Shown: positions 29,345 to 39,763, counted from the stretch's first letter. The stretch is DNA of 57,522 bases from Symbiodinium natans (GCA_905221605.1 CAJNDS010002224.1:420001-477522), one strand, 5' to 3'. A program made the numbers and translations. Notes: a model not told the origin generated them from the letters alone.

Positions 29345-30430
29345 AGGCTGTTTAAGGGGGGCTAGGGTTTAGGGTTTAGGGTTTGGGGTTTAGGGTTTGG
29401 GGTGGTTTAGGGTTTGGGGTTTAGGGTTTAGGGTTTAGGGTGGTTTGGGGCGTTTTGGGGTTTAGGGTGGTTTGGCGCGTTTTGGGGTTTAGGTGGTTTA
29501 GGGTGCTTTGGGGTGTTTTGGGGTTTAGGGCTTAGGGTGTTTCGAGTGGTTTGGGGTTAGGGTGTTTAGGGTGCTCAAGGAGTCGTGGTTGAAGGATTGT
29601 GGGTTATGAGCCGCAAGCTTAGGGTTGTAAGGCTTCGAGGTTGAGGTTCAGTGGGTTTCGAGATTTGGCTTTAGCTTGAGCGTTGAAGGTTCCTTGTGCT
29701 TGTACGGTTTGAGGTTCAGAGTTGCATAGGCTCAGGGTTCAAGGTTGAAGGCTCATCTGGGAGGGGGGCTCTAGGGCACGGGGGTGTCGTGGAGACACAA
29801 GGTTTTAGGAACAAAAAGGGTGCCCCTTGTGGTTCGAAGGGCCTTATAAGGGAACATCGGGAATAAAGGCCTACTCGGGGCCTAGTCCTAAAACAGAAGC
29901 CCTAAACCATAACCCCTAAACCCCCAAAACCCGAAAACAAAAAAAACCTACAACCCTAAAACCCTGAAACCCTTAAAACCCTAGAACCCTAAAACCCTAA
30001 AACCCTAAAACCTAAAATCCTAAAACCCTAACACCCTAAAACCCTAAGACCCCAAAACCCTAAAACCCTAAAACCCTAAAACCTTAAAACCCTAAAACCC
30101 TAAAACCCTATAACCACAAACCCCAAACACCCAAACCCCTAAAACCCGAAAACCCAAAGGGTTCTAGTATGACAAGCATTAAAATGTTTCATTTGTTCGT
30201 TTCGGTTTCAGGTTGGGACGAGAGCTTTAGGAAGTTCAGGATGCCTTTGGCTTTCAAGTTTCGGGTTTAGGCTTGAGGGTTTAGGGTTTAGGGTTTGGGG
30301 TTTAGGGCTCAAGGTTTAGGGTTTGGGGGGTTTAGGGTTGAGGGTTTAGGGCTGAGGGTTTAGGAGTTTAGGGCTGGGGGTTTGGGGTTTAGGGTTTAGG
30401 GTTGAGCGTTTAGGGGTTTAGGGTTTCATG
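29345..30430. repeat. Degenerate repeat stretch with one dispersed element
   Basis: GGGTTTGGGG/GGTGTTTTGGGG units (29360-29580), a dispersed element at about 29783-29892 (AAAAAGGGTGCCCC...AAAGGCCTACTC), a CCCTAAAA octamer array (29945-30110) and TTTAGGG/TTGAGGG units (30265-30430). No exon identified. Confidence 0.6.
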
Positions 30431-30442
30431 TGTTGAGTTTAC

Positions 30443-30500
30443 CTGATGACTCTAAGGCAGTTCCTTCTGTGCTCCGATTGCAGGTGTGTTCTTGCAGGGA
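30443..30500 (-). CDS. Candidate internal exon with consensus donor
   Basis: Minus frame SLQEHTCNRSTEGTALESS, 19 codons plus one base, ending at CAG|GTAAAC, a consensus donor. Acceptor CGGATACCTCAAG. Family unknown. Confidence 0.5.
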
Positions 30501-30729
30501 CTTGAGGTATCCGGCCCAAGGGGGGCAACCGAACAACTCTGGACTCTAAACCCTTATCCTAAACCCTAAGCCCTAAACTCTACAACCCGAAAACCCCTAA
30601 CCCTAAGCCCTAAAGAAAACCCCTAACCCTAAACCCTAAACCCTGGACCTTAAAACCCTAAACCCAAAGCCCTTCAACCCTAAACCCTCCTCCCTTCAAT
30701 CCCTAACTCCAGGAAAAAAAAAGGAAAAC

Positions 30730-30767
30730 CGCCTTGACTGCTCGCGGCACAGCAGCCTCAGTCGTCG
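30730..30767 (-). CDS. Candidate micro-exon
   Basis: Two bases plus 12 codons, TTEAAVPRAVKA, between AACCCTGAAAG and GTTTTCC. Too short to be convincing alone. Confidence 0.35.
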
Positions 30768-31071
30768 CTTTCAGGGCTTAGGGTTTAGGGTTTAGGGTTG
30801 TAGGGTTTAGGATTTAGGGGGGCTTCTCTACAGAGCTCTACAGCAGGCCTTTGGGGTTAGGGCTTTAGGGTTTAATTAAAGATTTAGGGTTTCCTGGGCT
30901 GTGGGGTCTAGGGATTTGAGGGAGGGTTTAGGGATTTAGGGATTTAGGGCTCTGCAGGGCTTTGGGGTCTAGGGAGTTGGGCTGAGGGTTTAGGGTTTAG
31001 GGTTTAGGATTTAGGGTTTAGGGTTTAGGGTCTTTCGGGGGCTTCTTGCCGGCGTAGAGGGCGCGCTAGCA

Positions 31072-31148
31072 ATGGCTAAGGGCTTCGGGGTCACGACGTT
31101 CTCGTTTCGCGAACTGAAGCACTGCTACCCATCGGAACCAAATGCCAG
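31072..31148 (+). CDS. Candidate first exon, plus strand
   Basis: ATG at 31072 opens 25 codons plus two bases, MAKGFGVTTFSFRELKHCYP then SEPNA, ending at CCAG|GTACAC, a good donor. The minus strand is also open (Ser/Pro-rich) but has no donor. No recognised domain. Confidence 0.4.
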
Positions 31149-31434
31149 GTACACGCACGCCTTGGCAAAGCCTAAACCCTGAACCCTTGAGGGGGGAGTA
31201 GTTCCTAGTAGGGAACTAGAGAATTAGGTGCCTTGTAGCTGGCTTTAAGGGATGACATAGTTTCTGAATGCCTACTAAGAACTTGTAAGTTTGGGGAACT
31301 CTATACAAACTTCGAATGTGTCCGTTACCACTGAGCCCGACTGCATCGGGTCTGCCTGCAGACTCTAATGGGGCGACTTTTGAATGCTTTTGTCCGATGC
31401 AGCAGGGACTCTCTCAATAGTTTACTAGCCCTAA

Positions 31435-31550
31435 ACCCTAAACCCTACACCCTAAACGCTACACCCTAAACCCTAAACAAACCCTAAACCCTACACCCTA
31501 AACCCTACACCCTAAACCCTACACCCTAAACCCTATAAACCCTAAACCCT
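31435..31550. repeat. CCCTAAACCCTACA array
   Basis: A 14-base paired unit (CCCTAAACCCTACA) repeated about seven times, grading to CCCTATAAAC. Confidence 0.9.
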
Positions 31551-31977
31551 ATACACCCCAGCCCTACATCTGACTCCAAACCCCATTATTGTGTTCCTGA
31601 AACACACCCCGAGCTCCAAAGCCCTGGGCTGCCAGACTCCCCAAACCCCAAACCCTGTGCCCCATAAAGCCTTGGGGTTTAAGGTTTAGGGTTTAGGGTT
31701 TAGGGTTTAGGGTTTAGGGTTTAGGGTTTAGGGCTACTTGGAGGTTCAGGGGTAAGCCTCTTTGTGATCATTGGTGCATTTGTATCCGTTGGAAGGAACC
31801 GGGTGAGAGAGAGGCGTTCACAGGGTCTCCTCATTAGGGTCTCAAAGCGTGACAGGAGATGAATATGATACATACACACACGTATATGTGTATATACATG
31901 TATATACGTACACAGGGCTTTGTGTACTTCTACTGATTGAATTCGTTGTATTTTACTTCTGCACTTGTGTCCTACAC

Positions 31978-32071
31978 AGGCGAAGAGCAGGTTCTTCTGA
32001 GCCAGCCGACCCATGAGGCGGTCAGCACGTCGAGCTGCTCAGACAGGAGGCCTGCAGGACAGAAGGAGCGG
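31978..32071. CDS. Open island of uncertain strand
   Basis: Minus 31978-32051 reads LLSEQLDVLTASWVGWLR... after the strong acceptor CCTTCTGTCCTGCAG and before GTGTAG. Plus 32006-32071 reads PTHEAVSTSSCSDRRPAGQK(ER) between TTCTTCTGAGCCAG and GTTTAGGG. Both have good borders. Confidence 0.35.
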
Positions 32072-32381
32072 GTTTAGGGTTTAGGGTTTAGGGTTTTGTG
32101 TTTCGGGTTTAGGGTTTAGGGCATGCAGGTGTCCCCTTTGACTCCTAAACTACAGGCAAAGGACCTTAGCAGGGTTTCGGGGGTCTGGGGTTTGGGGTTT
32201 AGTGTGTCGGTCTGCGTTCGATTCATTTTATTGCTCTTTTATTTGGGGGGGGGGGGGGGGGAGTTGGGGATTTGGGGTTCCCAAGCGACCAACGGAAAAC
32301 AAATGGATTGCCATGCTTCTTGCGAAGGAACCAAGCCCCGTTGACAAAAAAACACGAAACCCTGCTGGGCGGCATCCTGGT

Positions 32382-32441
32382 GGGCCCTAAACCCTAAACC
32401 CTAAACCCTAAACCCTAAACCCTAAACCCTAAACCCTAAAC
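32382..32441. repeat. CCCTAAA array supplying a donor
   Basis: About eight units. Read on minus, exon 32442-32494 is followed directly by GTTTAGGG of this array. Confidence 0.9.
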
Positions 32442-34599
32442 CGCAAGGGGTCCGAGTTGAGGGTGTTGCGACCTCGCTGCAGCTGCAGCTGCCGCTTGTG
32501 TTTTTATCCATTCGCTTGCGTCATGCACTTGTGCGCTTTGGCACGTGGCTGTTTGGGACTGCCTGCATTGTAGAGCGTGGAGTTTAGGGTTTTGCGTGAG
32601 GGTTTACCGGGCCACCGGCCGCCTACATCTCAACGTGGAGCTACCAAGTAGAGAGTCTGCGGGGTGTAGGGAGCAGAAGGGGGGTTAGTCACCCAAAACA
32701 CAAGAATTAAATCTACATAATTTTTTGTGTGAATACATCATTCAGCCCGACCCACGAGCAATTTGGGGTTTCGGGTTCTAAAGCTACCGACACCTGTGTT
32801 TGCTAGTGGCAGCAACTTGAGGTAGCTCTGACGAGAACGGGCTCTGCTGCTGATCCTGTAGCTGTGCCTTGGAGTCATCGCTGACACCCCGAAACCCTAA
32901 ACCCTAACCCCTAAACCCTAAACCCCAAGCCCTAAACCCAAAACCCTGCCCAAGCCCTAAGCCCTAAACCCTACTGAAACTGTCTGCACTCGGCAGCTTC
33001 TCAGCTTGCTTAGGTCTTGAAGATGGCTTGGTTCTCGCCGAAGCCGAACATCACGGAGGCCTCCGAGAGCGGAGGCTCCCAGCTGGGGCTGAAGGTTTAG
33101 GGCTTATAGGGTTTCAGTTTAGGGTTTAGGGTTTAGGGTTTAGGGTTTAGGGTTTAGGGTTTAGGGCTTAGGGCTTAGGGCTTAGGGTTTTGGATTTGGG
33201 GTTTAGGATTTTGGGTTTAGGGTTATAGGGTTTAGGGGGAATTATTATATATGGCTTGAACAAGGTCTCATCCTGCACATGTGTTGTCTTGGGGTTCCGC
33301 GTACCTGCACTTACACCAACATGCCGCGTGTCAAGCGGTCCCAATTTCGTGGTAGATTGAAGGTATGAGGGAACCCCTCATCCCTAAACTCTGAGACCCA
33401 ACCCACGAACCATGCCAAGCTCCGACTGCAATCCTCTAGCTGGCCAGAAGTCTTGCCGCCCGCAGTCAAAGAGAAACTTAAATGAACGTGAATGAATGTC
33501 GTCGTCAAAGACACCGCTCCTTCCAAGATTCGTAACAATGAACTCAAAGGTGAGTCTCTCAGGACTCATGCGGAGTTGTCCGGCATGACATTCCCCCAGG
33601 GAGGTGCTTTCTTTAGTGGGATTCTTTGTGACAAGACGCCCCCCCCCCCCAACCCAAACGAAACCCTAAACCCGAAACCCTAAACCCTAAACCCTAAACC
33701 CTAAACCCCAACGAAACCCTAAACCCCAAACTCTAGTGCTCAACAAGCCCCATGTCCCGAGTCCCGGACCTGTTCCAGATCCTCCAAAGCTCCGTACTGC
33801 TGGTAGCGAATTAGACCTCCCAGCAGGTAAATAGGCATACCTGTCAACCCAATCACCTGCAGTTTCTTGGTAATTACCCCTTTGATAAATAGGTAGGAGG
33901 TAGAACCCATAGAGCTGTAGGTAGTTGGGGTTGCAGGCAGAGTTGAGGCTGATCCTTGCTGTGGCATGATGCATTCCTGCTTCAAGCTGCCTGCCTGGGC
34001 CCTAAACCCTAAACCCTAAACCCTAAACCCTAAACCCTAAACCCTAAACCCTAAACCCTAAACCCTAAACCCTAAACCCTAAACCCCAAGCCCTACACCC
34101 AGCCTTAAACCGCAAGCCTTGGCGAAGCATGATATGGGCCCGTAGACCCCACTTAGTTGATGAGTTCATAACCCCCCAAAAAGGTGTACACTTTCAGTTC
34201 TATATGGGATTCTAGTATCCCAAAAAGTGTAAAGTGTGCTCACTCAGCTATTAAGCCCAGAAGCACTGGACTAGTCTCACTACTTGGCCTGTACCTTTCG
34301 TCTCTTGAAAGCCGGACCCGAAGCGACCCACGGAGCCCCTAGAAGCAGATGAGGGTTTAGGGCCTTCAAGCCTGTAGCCAGAAGTCCTAAGCCCCCAAAG
34401 CGCCCTCAGGGTTTAGGCTTGCACAAACCCTAAACCCTAAACCCTAAACCCTAAACCCTAAACCCTAAACCCTAAACCCTAAACCCTAACCCCCCACCCC
34501 CCCCCGCCCCCCACCCCCCCACCCCACCCCCCCCCCCCCACCCCCCCCCCACCCACCTGGGGATCGATGCTGAGCCGCCGCGGGATGGTCCGAAGCCGC
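32442..34599 (-). CDS. Five-exon gene model, product unknown
   Basis: Minus exons that chain in phase: 34557-34599 (RLRTIPRRLSIDPQ, donor CAG|GTGGGT); 33770-33979 (70 codons, e.g. YSSMGSTSYLFIKGVITKKL and GMPIYLLGGLIRYQQYGALE; donor CAG|GTCCGG); 33411-33557 (49 codons, LTFEFIVTNLGRSGVFDDDI then RSFKFLFDCGRQDFWPARGL; donor ATG|GTTCGT); 32981-33082 (34 codons, LGASALGGLRDVRLRREPSH; donor ACA|GTTTCA); 32442-32494 (RQLQLQRGRNTLNSDPL; donor GTTTAGGG). All junctions are phase 0. Introns hold TTTAGGG/CCCTAAA arrays. Caveat: a plus-strand CAAAG|GTGAGT consensus donor lies at 33549. Both ends are open and no domain is recognised. Confidence 0.5.
33995..34090. repeat. CCCTAAA array
   Basis: About 13 perfect units inside the inferred intron between exons 34557-34599 and 33770-33979. 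A second array (34425-34490) followed by a C-rich CCCCACCCCCCC stretch abuts the donor of exon 34557-34599. Confidence 0.95.
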
Positions 34600-35489
34600 C
34601 TGGCTCAAGGTCAGGTCTTTAGGGGGCGAAACGATCTTGTTCAGGGTTTGAGGGTTTAGGTTTCGGGTTTAGGGTTTAGGTTTAGAGTTTAGGGTTCTAT
34701 GGTTTTAGGGTTTAGGGTTTAGGAAGGTCGAGGTATGGGTTTAAGTTTAGGAAATGACAGGTAGATGCGTTTGGAGTGGGGCGACAGAAGTGTTGTCGTA
34801 AATGGTGATCTTCATGGCCCCCTAGGGGGTTTGTGGTTGTGGTGAGCTTAAATTGTGCGTATATTCGGCATTCTTCTAGGTGAGAGGGACTTGTAAATTA
34901 TAGGATTGGGGCTCTTGCTACTCGTAACATGGTGCAGGGCCCCTAAATCCTAAACCCTAAACCTAACCCTAAACCCTAAACCCTAAACCCTAAACCCTAA
35001 CCTAAACCCTAAACCAAACCGTTTGGGCACAGGGAGGTGCCTGAACATGCATGCCTCGGACTCGGTTGGATCTTTTGCTTCTCTGCATTGGCCTTGCCCT
35101 CCTCACAAGGCTTGAGGATACTTCTTATAGTTTGGGGTTTGGGGTTTGGGGTTTGGGGTTGAGGGTTGCAGGGTTTAGGGTTTAGGGTTTGCCCTGAAAC
35201 CGAACCACGAACACGGAACCCCTAAACCTACGAACCTGAGAACCCGACAGAAAACTCCACAACCCTGACCCCTAACGCCCAGCCTCTAACTTCATCCTGA
35301 TCCCCGAAACTTCTCAGGGGTGTCGGGCTTAGGGTTGCACTACTAGCTCTATTGGTCTTACAAGGACCCGGCCCCTACTACGTTCTTAAGGGACCTGGGT
35401 TTGAATGCTTTTCGTTGCCTTAGCAACACTCTCATAACAACTTTCCCTTCCTAGAGATTCTGGGGGGGGGGGGGGGGGGGGGGGGGGGG

Positions 35490-35634
35490 CTGGGGGTGCG
35501 CCCTTTGTGGTTCAAAGGGCCTTGAATGGGAACCTCAACCCCTACAAGGAAAGGGGGTTTAGGGTTCAGGGTTGAGGGTTTAGGGTTTAGGGGCTAGGGT
35601 TTAGGGTTTAGGCCTACTCCAAGTCCTAGAAGAC
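35490..35634. mobile_element. Dispersed GGTGCCC...GGCCTACTC element with nested TTTAGGG array
   Basis: Left part resembles other copies (GGGTGCGCCCTTTGTGGTTC, AAAGGGCC...GGGAACC) and right part is GGCCTACTCCAAGTCCTAGA. TTTAGGG-like units (35556-35611) sit between them, unlike the copies at 38544-38648, 38905-38996 and 45838-45928. The right end abuts the donor of exon 35635-35697. Confidence 0.5.
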
Positions 35635-35697
35635 CTTTCGCCTTCGACCGTCCTTCGTGGTGATCGTGTAGTTCGCCTGGCCATCGGCCATAATGAC
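35635..35697 (-). CDS. Candidate internal exon
   Basis: 21 codons, phase 0 at both ends: VIMADGQANYTITTKDGRRR(K), after CTTTGATCAAG and ending AAG|GTCTTC. The pattern suggests a beta strand followed by a basic turn. The donor lies in the end of the dispersed element at 35490-35634. Confidence 0.55.
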
Positions 35698-35984
35698 CTT
35701 GATCAAAGCGTTTTGGGTTGGAGGCGTAGGCCCAGGTCCAGAAAAAGAATCCCTACGTTGCCCTTATACGGAAGGAGGATCATATCGACACTACTATGTG
35801 CTCAAGAACCTCCCCCCCCCCCCCCCCGCCCCCCCCCAAAAAAACATTACACAAAAACACATAAGAAGCCCTGTAATCCCAGAAAAAAAGAAGTATGCTT
35901 TCGGGTGGCTCTTAAGCAAAGGTAAGGGGTTTAGAAGCTTCGGATCCAGACTTGAAGGTAGTGCAAGCGCTTAAGGATCAGAAT

Positions 35985-36062
35985 CTAGGGTTTAGGGTTT
36001 AGGGTTTAGGGTTTAGGGTTTAGGGTTTAGGGTTTAGGGTTTAGGGTTTAGGGTTTAGGGTC
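35985..36062. repeat. TTTAGGG array
   Basis: About ten perfect units. 36063-36360 to its right is unique sequence without a convincing exon. Confidence 0.9.
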
Positions 36063-36575
36063 CAGATTTGAAGGTGATTCAGCATTGGGTTTGGGATCTG
36101 CAACGCACAGGAATTTGTGACTTCGGGTGATTTGCCAGGTTTTTGTTTGGCCTGAATCTGGATGTCGGATCTGCTACTCTTTCAAAGCCCCACAATTTCA
36201 GGCTATTTAGGGATATTTTTGAGCTTAATTAAGGTCATTAAGGGGGGAACCTTAGGGGGCTATTATAGAGGGGGGTAGTAGGGGAACCTGAATATAGATG
36301 CCCTCGCAAAGCCTTCGTAACGAAGGCTAAGCCCTGTAAGCTGTGGATATTGAGGACTTCATGCCTCCATGATCCCTCCCTCCAAGATCCCTCAACGACG
36401 GCCCGGTGCTGAAATCTCAATCTCAAAGCTTACAAACCCTAAGCCCGAAACCCTTCAACCCGAAAACCCTCAATCCCTTAAACCCTCAAACCCTCAAACC
36501 CCTTGGACCCTTAAACCCACCAACCCTCAAGCCCTCAAACCCTTAAAACCCTTAAAGCCCTTAAGACCCTTAAAC

Positions 36576-36746
36576 CCCCAGCAGCTGAACTCAGCCGCGT
36601 TTTCGCCGCATACTGGAGCTCCCCAGTCTTTCGTCAGCTTTGGACAGCGTGGCGGCCCAAATCGATCGACGTGCGGCCAGAGGGTACAGAGTGCGTACCG
36701 AGGGTCAGGGTCCAACATTACTTGGCTCAGATTTCCTGGAGCCCCG
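36576..36746. CDS. Open island, strand uncertain
   Basis: Minus 36576-36725 reads VMLDPDPRYALCTLWPHVDR then FGPPRCPKLTKDWGAPVCGE and NAAEFSCW, ending at GTTTAAG. Plus 36582-36746 reads ELSRVFAAYWSSPVFRQLWT then AWRPKSIDVRPEGTECVPRV between CCCCCAG and GTGCAAAG. Both are protein-like and one must be real coding. Neighbouring exons favour minus, but phase with 36848-36919 does not fit. Confidence 0.45.
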
Positions 36747-36847
36747 GTGCAAAGCCCTAAACCCTACGCCCTAAACCCCCCAACCCTAAACCCTTCACCC
36801 TAAACCCCAAACCCAAAACCCAAAACCCTAAACCCTAAACCCTAAAC

Positions 36848-37600
36848 CCTTGCCATCACTTCCGCTTCGCCGCGCGCTGCGCCCACCAGTCGGGCGTAGA
36901 TCCTTCCGGCCACTCCATCCTGGGGGGGGGATTTCGCCAGAGTTCGTACAAGCCTCTAGGGCTTAAGGTTAGGGTTTGAGGGTTTAGGGATCAGGGTTTG
37001 GGGTTTAGGGTCTAGGTTTTAGGGGAAGCCTGGGGCCGTTCAGGGCAAGCTTCCAACAGTTGCTCTGGTTCGGGGATGGGGTTGGAGCCTTGGTGGTTTC
37101 TAGAAAGAGGGGTTTAGGGTTTCGGTTTAGGACTTCGGGCTCCCTAGTTGTAAGCGTAGTTCTAGTGGCCCCTGAAATGTATTCTAGGGGGGTTGCCCTA
37201 AAATACTGTCCCGCCTGCGGAACCTTATATCCTTACTTCTCCAAAAACCAAGGGGAATAACGCTATTCCTACTAAATAAGGAAACCCAAAAAGGCAAAGT
37301 TCAACTATTGGCTAAGTAAGTATCCTCAACCCAAAACCCTAAACCCCAGACCAAGAGGAACCCTCTTGTTGAGAGCTACCCAAAGTGCTTCTTGGTAGCC
37401 CAGTAACCCCTTTTTCCTAAGGGCCCCAGAACCCAAGAAAGGGCAAAGGGCCTCACTGGGCTACCAAGGTTTGCAGGGCTCGTGTGGCCCAGGCACTTCA
37501 TGGTGCGACGCTTTGAGAAGTAGTAGTCCCTGTACGCCTCCACGGGCGTCTTCGCTTTCCTCAGCTCCGCCACGTGTGGAGGTTTGAAGGTTGGGGGGAG

Positions 37601-37639
<39 letters not shown>

Positions 37640-38172
37640 GTATGGAGGGCTTAAGGCTTTTGATGCAAGTTACGGTCCTTGCTATGGGTCTCGATGGTCT
37701 ACTCCTCACAGCTTCGGGTAGCAAGAGGCCCATACAGCCCCCGGCTATGGCAGTTCGGCATTGGGAGGCTGGCTGTACCGGCCTGCGTTTTCCCTCAACC
37801 CCACCAAACCTTCAATCCTAAACCATAAACCCTAAACCCCAAACCCTAGACCTAAGATACACCTCACACCTTAGACACTGAGATTGGACAAATTTTCGCC
37901 CGAGATTTTAAACCATCCTGACCCCTCAGCCCTAAACCCTAAACCCGTAAACCCTAAACCCCTGAACCCTAAACCCTACCCCTAACCCCTAAACCTTAAA
38001 CCCTAACCCCTAACACCCGAAACCCCTTAACCCCCTAAACCCCTTAACACGGCAGGCGTCTTAAACTTCTCCGGCATCGCCAGGTGCAACGTCTTCACAG
38101 GCGTCCTCCGCTTCTTGCGGAAGCGGGGCTCGTGATCTCGGAGCCACTCCAGGACGGCCTCCAGGGATGAAG
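36848..38172 (-). CDS. Four-exon gene model containing an element-derived 74-bp intron
   Basis: Minus exons: 38051-38172 (SSLEAVLEWLRDHEPRFRKK then RRTPVKTLHLAMPEKFKTPA); 37465-37564 (LRKAKTPVEAYRDYYFSKRR then TMKCLGHTSPANL); 37362-37390 (completes Glu, then ALWVALNKR); 36848-36919 (DGVAGRIYARLVGAARGEAE then VMAR). Introns are 486, 74 and 442 bp; donors GTGTTA, GTAGCC, GTTCCT and finally GTTTAGGG. Every junction keeps phase, which three independent junctions would rarely do by chance. The peptide is basic and helical with two K/R-T-P-V motifs. No family recognised; both ends incomplete. Confidence 0.6.
37391..37468. mobile_element. Palindromic element serving as an intron
   Basis: Perfect 14-base inverted repeat CTTGGTAGCCCAGT / ACTGGGCTACCAAG at 37391-37404 and 37455-37468 around a 50-base core. 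On minus, GT of one terminus and AG of the other define a 74-bp intron (37391-37464) that joins two open exons in frame. This is the structure described for introners (intron-generating elements). Confidence 0.65.
37604..37635. repeat. (GA)n microsatellite
   Basis: About 16 GA dinucleotides inside the intron of the gene at 36848-38172. It creates the serine/leucine string of an artefactual minus ORF. Confidence 0.95.
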
Positions 38173-38250
38173 CTGGCTAGTTCTTAGTAGCTAGGCTTAA
38201 AAAGGGTGCCCTTTTTTTGCTTAAAGGGGTTTATAAGGGAACCCAAACCC
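38173..38250. mobile_element. Dispersed element fragment abutting an acceptor
   Basis: TTAAAAAGGGTGCCCTTTTT and TTAAAGGGGTTTATAAGGGAACC match the dispersed family at 38544-38648 and 45838-45928. Its outer end (CTAGCCAG on minus) forms the 3' splice site of exon 38051-38172. Confidence 0.5.
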
Positions 38251-38543
38251 CCCAAAAATAAACCCCAAACCCTAAGCCCTGAACCTTAAACCCTAAACCC
38301 ACAACCCTAAACCCTAAACCTTAAACCCTAACCCCTAAACCCGAAACCCTAAAGCCATGGTCTAGGGTCTGGGGTCGAAAGGGCTTTCGGGATTTTCCCC
38401 TTCCGACCTGCGTCCGGTGGTGCGTCCGCTTTCCCCGGGCACGTCCGCGGCCCCGGTTGTACTCCCGGCACAGGGCTAGGCCTCAGCGTCAACCTTGGGG
38501 GATCACATGAACCCCATCATTGGGTCATACAACTAGACCCGGG

Positions 38544-38648
38544 AGTAACCTAGGAATAAAAAGGATGCCCATTTTGGTTTTAAGGGGATTACAAGTGAAA
38601 CAAAACCCTCAAAAAAGGAAAAAAGGGCCTACTTCCGGTCCTAGACAC
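38544..38648. mobile_element. Dispersed element, AAAAAGGATGCCC...GGCCTACTTCC
   Basis: Shares with 38905-38996, 45838-45928 and 29783-29892 the order: CCTAGGAA-A-rich, GGTGCCC/GATGCCC, TTTTGGTTTTAAGGGG, AAACC..., GGAAAAAAGGGCCTACTC, CGGTCCTAGA. No ORF, about 90-110 bp, non-autonomous. Confidence 0.6.
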
Positions 38649-38691
38649 CCTGTGCCATCATAATCCCGATTCAGGTCTATGGATCCAAAAC

Positions 38692-38729
38692 CCTTTCAGG
38701 GTTCATGTGGTCTCCAAGGAAGGCGACCC
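38692..38729 (-). CDS. Candidate micro-exon or exon relic
   Basis: Minus frame VAFLGDHMNPER between CACATTGCTAAAG and GTTTTGG. It resembles the minus island at 47278-47332 (VWVAFGDQMNT), suggesting duplicated exons or a shared decayed repeat. Confidence 0.3.
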
Positions 38730-38904
38730 CTTTAGCAATGTGCAGGGGGTTTAGGGTTCAAAAGGATGTCGATTCCAGCGATGATAAGGGATAAGGCTAT
38801 AAGCCCGAAATCCCAAAACACCCAAGCACACCAAATGCTTAACCTCTGGCAGCAGAGCTCACGAAACAAACATGCAACCAAATCCAAAACCCACTGAAAA
38901 AGAA

Positions 38905-38996
38905 ACAGGGCGCCGTTTTTGGTTTAAAGGGCCGTAGAACAGACCCTAAACCGTAGAAAAAGGGAAAAAAGGCCCACTCTGATTCCTAGAACAAGA
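38905..38996. mobile_element. Dispersed element, AAACAGGGCGCCG...AAGGCCCACTC
   Basis: Third well-preserved copy of the family, ending AAAAAAGGCCCACTCTGATT CCTAGAAC. An ACCCTAAACC heptamer is embedded in its centre. Confidence 0.5.
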
Positions 38997-39067
38997 GCAC
39001 CAAACCGAAAATGAACTAAAAGAAGCCCTAAACCCTAAACCCTGAACCCTAAACCCTAAACCTCAAC

Positions 39068-39763
39068 CAACGAACATCTCGGAGACGGGGCGCCCAGCCG
39101 CACTGCCCAGCGATAGTTTCCCAGCGACTCGGCGACCTAGATGGGTTTAGGGTTTAGGGTTTAGGGTTTAGGGTTTAGGGTTTAGGGTTTAGGGGTCAGG
39201 GGTTTAGGGTTTTAGGGTTAGGGGTTTAGGGGTTAGGGTTAAGGGTCCATATACCTCGACAGGGATTGTAATCACATAGGGTTCTAGGGTTCATTGGGAA
39301 GCCAAGGCTTGGAGGCTTCAAAGGGGCAGAGTTGTGGTTTAAAGCTTAGCTGTCCAGTACCTAGGGGTTTTAAAGGTTAACCTTTGGAACTATAAGGGGA
39401 ATATATTAACCCAAAAAGGTTAAAGGTTACCTACTCTACTACTAAGAAAGGAATGCAAACGCAGCTGATTCTTGGGCCTGTCCATCTTGCAGTAGCCCTT
39501 GAGCAGAAAACTTTACACACCACTGCACTAGAGTCTTCAGGTGGGACTTGGTGTTGAGGTTTGAGGGGTTTCGGACCTTGAGGGTTGAAGGTCTTAAGGG
39601 TTGAAATGCCCTAAACCCTGAACCCTAACCCTAAACCCTAAACCCTAAACCCTAAACCCTAAACCCTAAACCCTAAACCCTAAACCCCCCAAACCCTAAA
39701 CCCTGAGCAGCCCAGCTGCCCAAATCATGGAGCCCAGCTTTCGGTGGCCTGCGGCCGAGTCCT
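39068..39763 (-). CDS. Two candidate exons in phase
   Basis: Exon 39702-39763 reads DSAAGHRKLGSMIWAAGLLR after TCAGCACCTTTAG and before GTTTAGGG. Exon 39068-39136 reads VAESLGNYRWAVRLGAPSPR then CSL, between AACCCATCTAG and GTTGAGG. First ends and second begins in phase 0. The intron holds CCCTAAA and TTTAGGG arrays and a GGTTAACC palindrome (39365-39441). Family unknown. Confidence 0.5.
39365..39441. repeat. Inverted repeat AAAGGTTAACCTTT
   Basis: TTTTAAAGGTTAACCTTTGG pairs imperfectly with CCAAAAAGGTTAAAGGTTACC, a probable small hairpin element of the same style as the others. Confidence 0.4.

Noticed and set aside
33014-33094. Plus-strand exon MAWFSPKPNITEASESGG
   Set aside because: Good borders, but the minus frame of 32981-33082 fits the five-exon phase chain.
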